44,923 nucleotides of DNA from Lachnospiraceae bacterium (GTDB lineage Bacteria > Bacillota > Clostridia > Lachnospirales > Lachnospiraceae). Shown here piece by piece: positions 17,883 to 26,238 of this stretch. The stretch is taken from NCBI GenBank assembly GCA_910576335.1, contig CAJTIU010000034.1:1-44923 (forward strand), read 5' to 3'. The notes beneath the pieces were generated by a model. The model had not been told where the DNA came from and did no database searches. It worked only from the letters and a program-made list of their open reading frames with translations. Numbering within the stretch: position 1 is the stretch's first letter; the number at the start of each line of letters is the position of its first letter. The position numbers and the translations under genes are program-made.

Positions 17883-18719
17883 CTACAATCCCATCATCTC
17901 ACGTACAACACGGTCTGCCATCTTAACTGCGCCCACAAGGACAAGCATGTTAAATACAAGCTCCGCAATATATCCCCATACCATTGTGACCGCCGCCGCA
18001 TCAGGCTTTACCACAGGCGGAGATGCCGCAAACTCAGAAAAGATGATACAGGCAAGTACAATAATAGCCCCCTCAAGGCATACGGCGGCATAACTCTTGA
18101 TAAAGCTCCTGCCCACACTCTGGCTCGGCTCTCCCGCAAAGCTTGACAATGGCACAGGGGCAATAGCCGTGTAGAGATAGAGCTTAAAAAATCTGCCGTA
18201 CACCGACATTATCATAATAAATGACAGCACTGTAATAAACAGGCTTCCGATGAGCGTCACCGCCCACAAAGGGATACTCTCAAAAAATCCGCAGTCCTCT
18301 ACGGCTGCCACAATCTCCGACGGCAATACTGTCTGCTGCACCGCACCCACGCCCGCCGCATTCATTATAGTGGAAATCACCCCCTGCATAATCTTGAATA
18401 ACGCCATCATCAATTCCAATCCGTAAGTTACCGCGCCTTTTGCAAGGGCAAATCGGATAAATAGTTTCACAGCATGTTCAGGCTTCTTAACCTGCGCGAA
18501 ATCACCGCAGGTACGCATGACACCCACAACAAAGAACAGCACAAGCAACGCAAGCCCGATAGCCTGTAACGCCCCGTGAATGTTTATAATCACTTTCCAT
18601 ATCGCCCCGCCCTTGAACTGTTCCGGGGACTGGGTAATGAGCTGCCATATCTCTGCCAGTTTCTCATTCCATGTGTTCAGGGCATTCTCCAGATTCTGTA
18701 CTACCCAGTTATCAGACAT
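17883..18719 (-). CDS. TrbL/VirB6-like conjugation membrane protein (CD1112-type)
   Basis: A polytopic membrane protein of 278 residues with about six hydrophobic segments (for instance AIGLALLVLFFVVGV, LIGSLFITVLSFIMIM and MLVLVGAVKMADRVV). I chose the ATG at 18719 (MSDNWVVQ) because GGGAGGTGG lies just before it; a start 21 codons upstream is possible but has no good ribosome binding site. VirB6/TrbL proteins form part of the inner membrane channel. The gene lies between the VirB2-like and PrgI genes, the usual place in Tn1549-like elements. Confidence 0.9.
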   Translation of the reverse strand: MSDNWVVQNLENALNTWNEKLAEIWQLITQSPEQFKGGAIWKVIINIHGALQAIGLALLVLFFVVGVMRTCGDFAQVKKPEHAVKLFIRFALAKGAVTYGLELMMALFKIMQGVISTIMNAAGVGAVQQTVLPSEIVAAVEDCGFFESIPLWAVTLIGSLFITVLSFIMIMSVYGRFFKLYLYTAIAPVPLSSFAGEPSQSVGRSFIKSYAAVCLEGAIIVLACIIFSEFAASPPVVKPDAAAVTMVWGYIAELVFNMLVLVGAVKMADRVVREMMGL

Positions 18720-18822
18720 TCGACCACCTCCCTCTAATTTAATCGGGATATGGAGCAGTCCTAACTTAAGCGTCTGCCGCATATCCCGTGTCTTTCACTT
18801 CTGGATTCCAGCGTATTGTCTC

Positions 18823-19179
18823 TTAACCCGTAATAAGTGTAAGAATCTCTTTTGCAAAGGTAATGACAACGCCGCCCGCCAGTGTAAGGAAACCATTTGC
18901 CCTCTGGGACGGGTCATGGGATTTCAGAGACAAGCCCACCTGCACGATTCCAAAACCGAGCATAATCATTCCTACCGCCCTTATCAGACCAAAAATGAAA
19001 TTAGACAAGTTGTTGACGACCGCAATCGGGTCACTGGTAGCAAAGACCGTAAGCGTACCGAACGTCATGCAGAATACAATTACAGCATATACGGCGAATG
19101 CCTTTCTGATTTTTCTGCCCATCGGCAGCTTTGAAGTTTCTTTCTTTACGTTTTTTTCATTCTTCTTAAAAATTTTCAT
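18823..19179 (-). CDS. VirB2/TrbC-like small membrane protein
   Basis: A 118-residue protein with a basic N-terminus, a first hydrophobic segment (AVYAVIVFCMTFGTLTVFA) that could act as a long signal sequence, then two further hydrophobic stretches (FIFGLIRAVGMIMLGFGIVQVGLSL and TLAGGVVITFAKEILTLI). This is the size and topology of pilin-like VirB2/TrbC/Maff2 proteins of Firmicute ICEs. ATAAGGAGG precedes the ATG. It lies between VirD4 and the VirB6-like gene. The assignment rests on topology and position. Confidence 0.75.
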   Translation of the reverse strand: MKIFKKNEKNVKKETSKLPMGRKIRKAFAVYAVIVFCMTFGTLTVFATSDPIAVVNNLSNFIFGLIRAVGMIMLGFGIVQVGLSLKSHDPSQRANGFLTLAGGVVITFAKEILTLITG

Positions 19180-19193
19180 AGGGTAAATCCTCC

Positions 19194-20987
19194 TTATAAA
19201 TTGAATATTTCTTCTAAGTCCTGCTCGGACAGAAGTTCGTAGGAAGTGCTGACAGACGTAACGTTTTCGGCGTTCTTTAATGCGTCTCTGTCAAACACAA
19301 GCGTTGCGACTGCCTGCATCGGCTCGCCGTGAATATATGGCTGCATACCTCCGTCAGTTGTCAGTTTCACATTGGGATGTTTTAAAATATCATATTTTAA
19401 ATCCATCACCGGGCGTTCCCCTCTTACAAAAAGAAGTGCGCAGCGATTATCAAGCATACGCACCTCGTCCGGGGTTAAAAGCTCGCGCCCTGAAATCTGA
19501 TAATTGGTAGAATAGTTACCGTTTCGTCCAGAGCTTTTGCCGTAAGTATTTGTATCTATGGTGGCTTTCCCAAGCAGCTCGCTCACAAACTTGTGTGTAC
19601 TTTGCTCGTTGCCGCCCAGATAGAGAAATTCATCAGCATTCCCGACAATGCTCTCCCACTGTTTCTCAAACAGAGCTTTAAGCTGTGCCAGATTTTGCAG
19701 GATGATTGACACTGACACGCCCCTTGAACGCATGACCGACAGTATCTTATCGAAATCGTCTGGCAAACTGACGTTCGCAAACTCATCCATAATGAACTGG
19801 CAATGCACAGGCAGGCTCCCGCCGTACTTATGGTCGGCAAGATAAAATAGCTGCTGGAATAACTGCGTATATAAAAGCGACACAAGAAAATTAAAGCTCG
19901 TGTCATTGTCAGGTATCAATGCGAACAATGCAACTTTCTTCTCGCCTAAAGACGGCAAATCAAGCTCGTCCGTAGCTGTAAGGCTTGCAAGACTCTCCAG
20001 ATTGAACTTCTCAAGCCTTGCGGCAAGGGTTATCTGGATGCTCTTTAAGGTCTTTGCGCTTCCACTGTGGTAGTCCCTGTAATACTTGAGAGCGATATGC
20101 TCTGGGTTCACCGTCTCAAGACGGTCAAATAATTCGTCAAGCGGACTTACATAGCTGTCATCATCCTCTCTAACCTCTCCCGCACGAAGCAGCTCCATCA
20201 CCATCGGGAAATTCTGCTCGTCTGGCGGAGCTTCGTATTTCAGATAGAACACCAGTGATAAGAGCAGCATACTCGCCGCCGTATCCCAAAATGGGTCTTG
20301 CGACTGGCTTCCTTTTGGCGTGGTCGCCTTAAATAGATTCGTAACCAATCTCTGCACATCGTTATCGTTCCTTAAATATACAAATGGATTATAACAATGG
20401 CTTCGGTGCATATTGATTAAATCAAGGACACGCACCTCATATCCTTTCTTCTCAAGCAGACTTCCCGTATCCCGGACAATCTCGCCTTTCGGGTCTAAGA
20501 TGACCATTGACGTATTGCACTGCATCACATTCGGCTTGCAGAAAAATCTTGTCTTGCCCGCGCCAGAGCCGCCGACTACAAGAACATTCAGGTTCCTGCG
20601 GTGCTTCTTCCCATCAAGTCCGATGCGGACATTCTGGGTCAGCAATTTATTTTCCGACAATTCTTTATCCCGGTACTTTTTATTTAAAGCCCCTGCGCTG
20701 CCCCATTTTGCAGAACCATGTTCTTCCCCCTTGCGGTAATTCCTGCGTGTGGATATATAAACGCCGATTCCCATGCCATAGGCAAGTAAAAAAATAAGGA
20801 CAGTCTTTGCACTATCCCTACATACCGTTATAGAAAACGGCGTATTGACCGCCGCCGACAGATTTTGCACAATCTCCACGACGCCGCCGCTGACATAAGG
20901 AGCTGTCAGCAGGGCAAGCCACACAACAGGAACAATACCACAAAAAGAAAGGATTAGTCCCTCCTTAAAACTGTCACCGTTCTTCAT
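19194..20987 (-). CDS. VirD4/TraG-type coupling protein
   Basis: A 597-residue membrane ATPase that brings the relaxase-DNA complex to the transfer channel. Two N-terminal membrane segments (ILSFCGIVPVVWLALL and TVLIFLLAYGMGIGVYI) precede the motor domain with Walker A GGSGAGKT at about 138-145 and Walker B FIMDEFANV at about 396-404. AQLKALFEKQWESIVGNADEFLYLGGNEQSTHKF is the usual VirD4 motif region, shown here only as landmark (positions about 440-475). The ATG overlaps the end of the preceding small gene by 14 bases. Intact and of normal length. Confidence 0.95.
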   Translation of the reverse strand: MKNGDSFKEGLILSFCGIVPVVWLALLTAPYVSGGVVEIVQNLSAAVNTPFSITVCRDSAKTVLIFLLAYGMGIGVYISTRRNYRKGEEHGSAKWGSAGALNKKYRDKELSENKLLTQNVRIGLDGKKHRRNLNVLVVGGSGAGKTRFFCKPNVMQCNTSMVILDPKGEIVRDTGSLLEKKGYEVRVLDLINMHRSHCYNPFVYLRNDNDVQRLVTNLFKATTPKGSQSQDPFWDTAASMLLLSLVFYLKYEAPPDEQNFPMVMELLRAGEVREDDDSYVSPLDELFDRLETVNPEHIALKYYRDYHSGSAKTLKSIQITLAARLEKFNLESLASLTATDELDLPSLGEKKVALFALIPDNDTSFNFLVSLLYTQLFQQLFYLADHKYGGSLPVHCQFIMDEFANVSLPDDFDKILSVMRSRGVSVSIILQNLAQLKALFEKQWESIVGNADEFLYLGGNEQSTHKFVSELLGKATIDTNTYGKSSGRNGNYSTNYQISGRELLTPDEVRMLDNRCALLFVRGERPVMDLKYDILKHPNVKLTTDGGMQPYIHGEPMQAVATLVFDRDALKNAENVTSVSTSYELLSEQDLEEIFNL

Positions 20988-21171
20988 TGCACCTGCACGG
21001 CATAACCTTTATCTTTTTTATTGGAGCTTTGGACACTCTGATAATCAAATCATCCACAGGGTCGGTGGGGCGTTCCTCCCTGACCTGCTCACTACGCAGA
21101 GTATTTAATGCGTTGAGCATAATATTCCTATCATATTTATCCAAATCCAGATGGTAACGTTCTTCTCTCAC
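20974..21171 (-). CDS. Small conserved ICE protein of unknown function
   Basis: A 65-residue charged protein (MREERYHLDLDKYDRNIML..., ending in MPCRCNEER). It starts at a GTG with TAGGAGG about eight bases upstream and overlaps the VirD4 start, so it belongs to the transfer operon. It has no membrane segment. Similar-sized proteins occur between ArdC-like and VirD4 genes in related elements, but I cannot name its family with certainty. Confidence 0.65.
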   Translation of the reverse strand: MREERYHLDLDKYDRNIMLNALNTLRSEQVREERPTDPVDDLIIRVSKAPIKKIKVMPCRCNEER

Positions 21172-21183
21172 TTGCCGCGCCTC

Positions 21184-22047
21184 CTATCGTTCCTGCTCTT
21201 TAGACTTAGCAGGTTTATTTTTCTCAAGACTCTTATACATATCGTTCTGAACCTCCCCCAGAACATCCCGCATCTTTCCAAGTTCTCCTTTAAATGCCTG
21301 CACATCCATATCGGCAAATTCTTTCGGAAGCTGACTGAAATCAAATCCTTTTGTATTTACGCCATACCGGGAACTGACCATATAAGCGACACAGAACGAT
21401 TTAAACTCCGAGGTATCACGATTTTCTTTATATTTAAAATCAAACACTGCCGCCGACACTTCCTTTGCCATGCTTACAAATAGCTGCTCCTCGCTCAGAC
21501 CTGTACGGATAAAAATGGTCTGCTGTTCCTTATCATAAAAGGCGGGCAGTTCAAGGTCGGAGACAGGCGCAAAAGAGACGGGGCTTGCGTCAATCATAGC
21601 CGCCGCAAGCTCGCGCATAGATTTCTGCTCTCGCGCCTGCTGACTGTCTTTTGCCGAAGTCTGGGAAATATCATATACTACTTTAGCATTATAGCCAACG
21701 GAAGTCGTGCCATCGTCACGCCTGTATTCTTTCCCCGGCTCAAGGATAGTGATTTTCTGCGCGCCCTTATCCACATAGATGCGGTTCTTTTTCCAACTGC
21801 TGTAATCTTTAAGCTGTGTTGCTTCAGGCATCTGCGCCGCAACTAAGATTGCATTGTTGACAGAATAACGGTCAAAATGCCCCTGCACATCAAGGTATTG
21901 ACGGAAAGCGCCGCCATCTGCCATCATCTGTGTACAGGTACTATCAATCCTCTCATATGCTTCTTTCCGCTGTAACTGCTTCTCGGCAGCCCATCCCGCT
22001 TTATCAAAGGTTCTGCCGCCGCTGCTGAATACTTCATAGATACTCAT
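21184..22047 (-). CDS. ArdC-like ssDNA-binding/antirestriction protein
   Basis: A 287-residue protein. Residues about 50-110 match the N-terminal ArdC pattern (YSVNNAILVAAQMPEAT, then SSWKKNRIYVDKGAQKITILEPG). ArdC-type proteins bind single-stranded DNA and protect incoming conjugated DNA from restriction. The C-terminal half, including DSLELPAFYDKEQQTIFIRTG-like sequence around residues 160-180, would be the peptidase-like region, but I see no clear HExxH, so catalytic activity is doubtful. AAAGGAGC precedes the ATG, which immediately follows the PcfB stop codon. Confidence 0.8.
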   Translation of the reverse strand: MSIYEVFSSGGRTFDKAGWAAEKQLQRKEAYERIDSTCTQMMADGGAFRQYLDVQGHFDRYSVNNAILVAAQMPEATQLKDYSSWKKNRIYVDKGAQKITILEPGKEYRRDDGTTSVGYNAKVVYDISQTSAKDSQQAREQKSMRELAAAMIDASPVSFAPVSDLELPAFYDKEQQTIFIRTGLSEEQLFVSMAKEVSAAVFDFKYKENRDTSEFKSFCVAYMVSSRYGVNTKGFDFSQLPKEFADMDVQAFKGELGKMRDVLGEVQNDMYKSLEKNKPAKSKEQER

Positions 22048-22863
22048 TTATCTTGCTCCTTTCGATTTTGGTTTCCGCCTGCGCTTCTTGGGCTGCTTAT
22101 GTTCCGTTTTGCCCGCGGGCTTATTCCGGTTTCCTTTATCAGAGTCCCGCTCCTTTACAGACGTCGCTCCTGCTTCCTTATCCTTACGGCTTTCTTTAAT
22201 CTTCCGCAGTTCTTCCCTGACCGAAGGCTTTTCTTCTTTAGCCATAGTAACCCCCTCTGCGGATTTCCTTTGCCGCTCTGAGATAGGCGCGGACAGAGGG
22301 GATTTTTCTGTCTTTGCCACCGAGGGGTTTGGCGCCTTCTCCTCTTTCTGGACAGGTTTTCCCATCAAAACATCTAACAGCTTATCTTTTTCTGCTTTTT
22401 CCTGCACACTGATGTCTGGCTGGCTTGAACTTACATCTTTAACGTCTCTCGACTTCTCCGCTTCTGTTACAATAGCCGCGGTATCCACTGAAGCAAGGTT
22501 GAACCGTTCTACAATGCGGCTGATTTTTGACGCGTCCTCTGCACGGGCGATGACGTCTACCTCTGCGTCAGGGTCTTTGTTGCCCCGGTCTGCCAAAACA
22601 CAGTAAAGGACACCGTATTTCTTTGCTTCCTGTGTAAACTTTTTCAAATCGCCGCTCTTTACGGTAAAAACTTTCAGCTCTTTCCCAGAGCGGAGCATAG
22701 ACGTAAGCCTCGCTTTTCCTTTGGTCTTTTGTTCTTCCTTTAAAATGGAATATAAGAGGACAGCAATATTCTTCGCGCCTGCGCCTGAGATTCTTGCGGC
22801 AACCTCAAATCCCTCCAAGCTCATTCGAACGATTTGTTCTGCCGCTTCTCCTCCTGTATTCAT
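22048..22863 (-). CDS. PcfB family relaxosome accessory protein (DUF3801)
   Basis: A 271-residue protein. The first about 140 residues (EQIVRMSLEGFEVAARISG, then AKKYGVLYCVLADR and VIARAEDASKISRI) match PcfB/DUF3801, known from pCF10 as a protein linking relaxase-bound DNA to the coupling protein. The C-terminal half is charged and Lys/Arg-rich (ending KKRRRKPKSKGAR), presumably flexible and DNA-binding. Its start overlaps the 3' end of the relaxase gene by 59 bases. It should work with the MOBP relaxase and VirD4. Confidence 0.85.
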   Translation of the reverse strand: MNTGGEAAEQIVRMSLEGFEVAARISGAGAKNIAVLLYSILKEEQKTKGKARLTSMLRSGKELKVFTVKSGDLKKFTQEAKKYGVLYCVLADRGNKDPDAEVDVIARAEDASKISRIVERFNLASVDTAAIVTEAEKSRDVKDVSSSQPDISVQEKAEKDKLLDVLMGKPVQKEEKAPNPSVAKTEKSPLSAPISERQRKSAEGVTMAKEEKPSVREELRKIKESRKDKEAGATSVKERDSDKGNRNKPAGKTEHKQPKKRRRKPKSKGAR

Positions 22864-24217
22864 CTTTCATCTGCTCCTTTCTTTTCTCTTTCTTCTCATC
22901 TGCCCTTACGACATTTATTTTTTCCTTGATGGCGTCGCTTCGGGCTTCTATTCCCTCGCACAATCTGACCTCCTTTCGGATTGTTTTAAGCCGCCCCGTG
23001 ATTTCAGAGATACGCGCCTTGACTGCTTCTCCATCTTCTCCGCTTAATTTCCGGGATTGGGAGTAAAGCCCCTTGCGCTGTTCCGTCAGTTCTTGTATCT
23101 CTGTCTCCAGAGAGCCTTTATATTCCAAAAGCTGCTCCGCCGTGTCTATATGGCGGCGGCAAAGCAGCTTCGTTTCACTCGCGATGGCGTCCATCTTCAT
23201 TAAATCATCTTTCAGAAGATAGTGGAGCCTTGCATAATTTTGTTTCTTTCCTTTTGGCAGAATGCCGAGCTTATAACAATAATGAAGATACAGTCCCCGC
23301 AAGCCACCAATTTTCTTTGCCTTTTTTAACGAACCTTTCACCCGGTAAACCTTAACCTGTTTCTGCGGCTCTGCAAAAGCTGTAAATTTCACAACATAAG
23401 AATTTTCCCGGATTCGTTCTATTATCCGCTCATTGGTATAATCCTCTCCTAGCTTATAGAGCCTTTTCGGTCTTTGCCAACCCTTACAGATAATCGTCCA
23501 GTATTTCCGATTCGGATTATAGTTGATGCGATATCCCATCTCTGCTAACTGCCGGTCAAAATCCTTTAAAGTAAAAGATTTGCTTATGGCTTCGTCCACT
23601 GCCTGACGTGCTACGTTGTCCCTGCAGGGCAGACCGTTTTTCTCAGCCTGACAAAGAGCGTAGGGCTTTTTCCTGCCACTTGGATGTTCGATAACAGACA
23701 GTTCGTACTCTCTGCACAGTTCATCCGAACGCTGACGCAAAAGGCGCAGGTTTTTCTTATTATCGTGATAATGCTTCCCATCCATAAAGGAAATAGCATT
23801 GACCACAAAATGGTTGTGCAGACAGTCCGTATTAAGATGTGTAGCTACAATAGCTTGAAATCTGTCTCCCCACATCTTCTCCGCCAATTTTACTCCAACC
23901 TCATGCGCCTGCTCTGGCGTGACCTCTCCATGCTTGAAGCTTTGGAAAGCATGATAGCATACAATCTCACTTTCATCCTGAAACTGTGCTTTCGTAATCA
24001 TCATTTCATCTCTTGCAGTAGTCGGGTCGCAATTTATGCCTGTCACAAAAAACTGTCGCTCGGTTTTATCTCCATTGGTGGCATATTTCATCACATCACC
24101 CATTGCCTGCAAATCTGAATCCGTATAATCAGGATTAGCGGTCTTAACAGGATTCTTTGCATAGTCTATCGGATGGTCGAGCCTGCCTTTCACATCCCAG
24201 ATTTCACAGACAGCCAT
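22805..24217 (-). CDS. MOBP-type relaxase
   Basis: A 470-residue DNA strand transferase that nicks oriT and stays bound to the 5' end. The metal-binding histidines are in HLNTDCLHNHF (H127, H134, H136), the HUH-type signature of MOBP relaxases. Y19 in HPIDYAKNP is the likely catalytic tyrosine. The C-terminal about 170 residues are charged and probably coiled coil. The ATG overlaps the stop codon of mobC (TAATG), showing coupled translation. All key residues are present. A candidate oriT lies about 550 bases upstream, in front of mobC. Confidence 0.95.
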   Translation of the reverse strand: MAVCEIWDVKGRLDHPIDYAKNPVKTANPDYTDSDLQAMGDVMKYATNGDKTERQFFVTGINCDPTTARDEMMITKAQFQDESEIVCYHAFQSFKHGEVTPEQAHEVGVKLAEKMWGDRFQAIVATHLNTDCLHNHFVVNAISFMDGKHYHDNKKNLRLLRQRSDELCREYELSVIEHPSGRKKPYALCQAEKNGLPCRDNVARQAVDEAISKSFTLKDFDRQLAEMGYRINYNPNRKYWTIICKGWQRPKRLYKLGEDYTNERIIERIRENSYVVKFTAFAEPQKQVKVYRVKGSLKKAKKIGGLRGLYLHYCYKLGILPKGKKQNYARLHYLLKDDLMKMDAIASETKLLCRRHIDTAEQLLEYKGSLETEIQELTEQRKGLYSQSRKLSGEDGEAVKARISEITGRLKTIRKEVRLCEGIEARSDAIKEKINVVRADEKKEKRKEQMKDEYRRRSGRTNRSNELGGI

Positions 24218-24549
24218 TAACCCGCCGCCCGTTTCGGAAGCAGGTATTTCTTACGGACGTCAATCTGGAAGCTGTGCCACTTCCCGGCTTCTTCACGCAG
24301 CATTGGCGCATCCACAAAGCCGAGTGCGTTTGCTTTCGCCGCAAGCTGATTGATACGGTTACCGATAGCGGACAACTCACGCATTATCTTATAAAACTCC
24401 GGGTCTGGCTTCTCGCAGAGACGATAGCCCGTAACCATCGACCGCAGCAGGGCTTCCCTAGACCGCCCTGATTTTTTCACAAGGCTATGCAGATATTCCG
24501 CTTCTTCTTCACTCAGCCGGAAAAGTATCTGCACGTTTCTCTTTCTCAT
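24217..24549 (-). CDS. mobC: MobC-like relaxosome protein
   Basis: A 110-residue protein. RNVQILFRLSEEEAEYLHSLVKKSGRS at the N-terminus is the ribbon-helix-helix DNA-binding part of MobC-type mobilisation proteins (positions 4-30), and LSAIGNRINQLAAKANALG is the well-known MobC helix. It binds oriT and helps the relaxase to nick. GGAGGAGGG precedes the ATG. Its stop codon overlaps the relaxase start and its 5' end overlaps a small membrane-protein gene by 41 bases. Confidence 0.9.
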   Translation of the reverse strand: MRKRNVQILFRLSEEEAEYLHSLVKKSGRSREALLRSMVTGYRLCEKPDPEFYKIMRELSAIGNRINQLAAKANALGFVDAPMLREEAGKWHSFQIDVRKKYLLPKRAAG

Positions 24550-24661
24550 ATAATCCCTCCTCCCGACTTGAACGCCTGTTAATCTGTAAAAGACACATAA
24601 ACGACACGCCGACTATGCCGCCGAGTGTCGTACCGATGACAAAAGATATGAACTCACTCAT
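24509..24661 (-). CDS. Small single-pass membrane protein, DUF3789-like
   Basis: A 50-residue ORF with AAAGGAAT upstream of its ATG. It begins MSEFISFVIGTTLGGIVGV and continues SFMCLLQINRRS, a single membrane segment with several glycines followed by a charged tail. This is the pattern of DUF3789 proteins often seen near relaxase genes of Firmicute elements. Its 3' end overlaps mobC by 41 bases in another frame, and the mobC ribosome binding site lies inside it, so translation is probably coupled. Function unknown. Confidence 0.7.
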   Translation of the reverse strand: MSEFISFVIGTTLGGIVGVSFMCLLQINRRSSREEGLYEKEKRADTFPAE

Positions 24662-24735
24662 TCTTAGATTCCTTTCTATACGCCGCGCCGCTTACGGCGG
24701 GACAGCATACTTGTCGCCGTTCTATTCATGGGGTA

Positions 24736-24785
24736 TTAGGGGCATCCCCTAACAAGCGAATTTGGATAGCCAAATTCAGTGCTTG
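24736..24785. other. Candidate origin of transfer (oriT)
   Basis: Two inverted repeats stand side by side upstream of the mobC-relaxase genes: TTAGGGG-CAT-CCCCTAA at 24736-24752, and GAATTTGG-ATAG-CCAAATTC at 24758-24777. The second is extended by CAAGC at 24753-24757 pairing with GCTTG at 24781-24785 across a three-base bulge. Nested inverted repeats beside the nicking genes are the hallmark of oriT. The exact nick site cannot be seen; the GCTTGG/TAAG flank is a possibility. This stretch holds no credible ORF. Confidence 0.6.
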
Positions 24786-24797
24786 GTAAGACATTCC

Positions 24798-25185
24798 TTA
24801 ACATCCGTCCTCGCCGCAGCATCCTCTGCATATCGCACATTGACAGAGACAATCCGAACAACAACCGTCCTTTAAGAATCTGTCTTTTGATTCCATTTCT
24901 TTCGCACTGTGCTTATGGACATCGCTAATATCGGCTTTTCCATGAACAAAATCTTCCTCCGTAAATTGAACTGCATCCGTGTCAAAAAGAATTGTTTTTA
25001 GTTTTTCTGCCGCCTGTTCAGGGTCATCGGCATAGATGCTGATAGTCTTTCCATAATGGGCATTGAGCTTCGCTTTGTATTCTTTCAATAATCGTTTCCT
25101 CGCTTTCCGCTTCAATATTTTTATAAATTCCGACTGAATTTATTAACTGTTCCTTGCAGAAAATCATCATACAATCAACGTGCAT
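24798..25185 (-). pseudogene. Frameshifted small gene with a cysteine-rich C-terminus
   Basis: The gene opens at an ATG with AAAGGAG upstream, overlapping the primase 3' end by 11 bases (MHVDCMMIFCKEQLINSV...). This frame ends at 25024. A second frame, without ribosome binding site, continues from about 25085 to 24798 and encodes KEYKAKLNAHYGKTISIY... ending in a cysteine-rich tail. Removing a single A from the AAA run complementary to 25083-25085 joins both parts into one smooth product of 128 residues (SEETIIE directly followed by EYKAKLNAHYG). The last 22 residues hold nine cysteines, suggesting metal binding. Either a mutation, a sequencing error or programmed slippage explains the break. 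I do not recognise the family. Confidence 0.6.
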
Positions 25186-26158
25186 CACTCCTTTCCCTGC
25201 TAGATTTCGGTCTTTCCATTCCCAGATAAGATAATAAAAAATCGTTGAAATCCTTACCGACTGGCGGCGGAGAATCAACGATTTTATATTCGTTCTTCAA
25301 CAGTTCTTTTAACGCGGCGGTACAAAGCCGACCTGCTCTGTCCATATCTAAATGAAGATAGATAGTCTTAATCTGTGGATTTGCTTTCAAAAAAGTAGTA
25401 AGGGCAATAGGCAGCCTGCTATCTTTTATCTCTTTCTTAGGCTGATACACCCCCGACAAAGAAAGCAGATTCCCCCTGTGATAATCCTTTCCCGTACACT
25501 TTAAATAGGTGGCATAGGAAAGTAAATCAATGGCTGCTTCGAATAAATGCACAGATTCGCATGGTTCTTTTGCAAGAATCCTGAAAGAATACCGCTTGTC
25601 ACTCCCCGATGCATCACGTTTGAAATCTCCTGTTGTACCACGACAGGCGGCATATTTCGGTACTCCATTTTCATCTTTTCCTATAAAAACGGCATTGTGA
25701 TAGTCTGCGCTTTCAAAAATAATACCATCGGCAATGCACTCTCGTATGAGAGAATAATCAATGCCGCGCCCAAAAAGATACGTCGTCACTCTATCACAAT
25801 TCTTATTCTTTGGCGGCAGGAGCAGCGTTTTCGGTTCATCTGTAATCGGGGTTATGGATATCGGTTTCCAATCTGCCTTTGTCTGTCCTGTGAGAGTTTC
25901 TACAGCTTCTACAAATCCATAATCCTTGACCTTGATAAGATAATCAAGCGCGGAAATGCCGCCGAACCCCCTCGACCACCAGTACCATTTGCCATTGGAA
26001 ATCTTCAAACTGTCATGCTCTCTGGTACAATAGACATTGCCTGCGACACGTTTTAAGTTGCCCGGTTCGTAATGTTGCAAATAAGTCAGCAAGTCCATCT
26101 GCCTTGCCTGCTCAAGCACTTCAGGCGCAATCTGTACATAAGGTCTGTTACTTTTCAT
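25175..26158 (-). CDS. DUF3991/TOPRIM primase-like protein
   Basis: A 327-residue protein. Residues about 10-90 resemble DUF3991 (LLTYLQHYEPGNLKRVAGN, then YCTREHDSLKISNGKWYWW and GGISALDYL), the zinc-finger-like primase region. A TOPRIM-like part follows, with an acidic residue in LFEAAIDLLSY and the DxD motif in IYLHLDMDRAGR at about 270-280. Such proteins make primers for complementary strand synthesis after transfer. ATGGAGGTG precedes the ATG. It is the first gene of the transfer transcription unit after the terminator at 26.2 kb. Confidence 0.85.
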   Translation of the reverse strand: MKSNRPYVQIAPEVLEQARQMDLLTYLQHYEPGNLKRVAGNVYCTREHDSLKISNGKWYWWSRGFGGISALDYLIKVKDYGFVEAVETLTGQTKADWKPISITPITDEPKTLLLPPKNKNCDRVTTYLFGRGIDYSLIRECIADGIIFESADYHNAVFIGKDENGVPKYAACRGTTGDFKRDASGSDKRYSFRILAKEPCESVHLFEAAIDLLSYATYLKCTGKDYHRGNLLSLSGVYQPKKEIKDSRLPIALTTFLKANPQIKTIYLHLDMDRAGRLCTAALKELLKNEYKIVDSPPPVGKDFNDFLLSYLGMERPKSSRERSDAR

Positions 26159-26187
26159 TCAATAAAATCACCTCCATAAATAGAAAA

Positions 26188-26226
26188 AGCCGAGGGATTT
26201 TCGTAATCTCTGAAAACCTCTCGGCT
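26188..26226 (-). terminator. Rho-independent terminator
   Basis: AGCCGAG(GG)ATTTTC pairs with GAAAAC(CT)CTCGGCT over about 13 of 15 positions. On the minus strand the stem is followed by TTTTTCTATTT. It lies 12 bases after the stop codon of the HEPN-motif gene and separates that gene from the primase. Confidence 0.75.
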
Positions 26227-26238
26227 ATGTAAAGAGCA

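Noticed and set aside
25024-25278. 84-codon frame extending into the primase gene
   Set aside because: The part before 25185 only reflects primase sequence in another frame; the ATG at 25185 with AAAGGAG is the credible start and is treated with the frameshifted gene.
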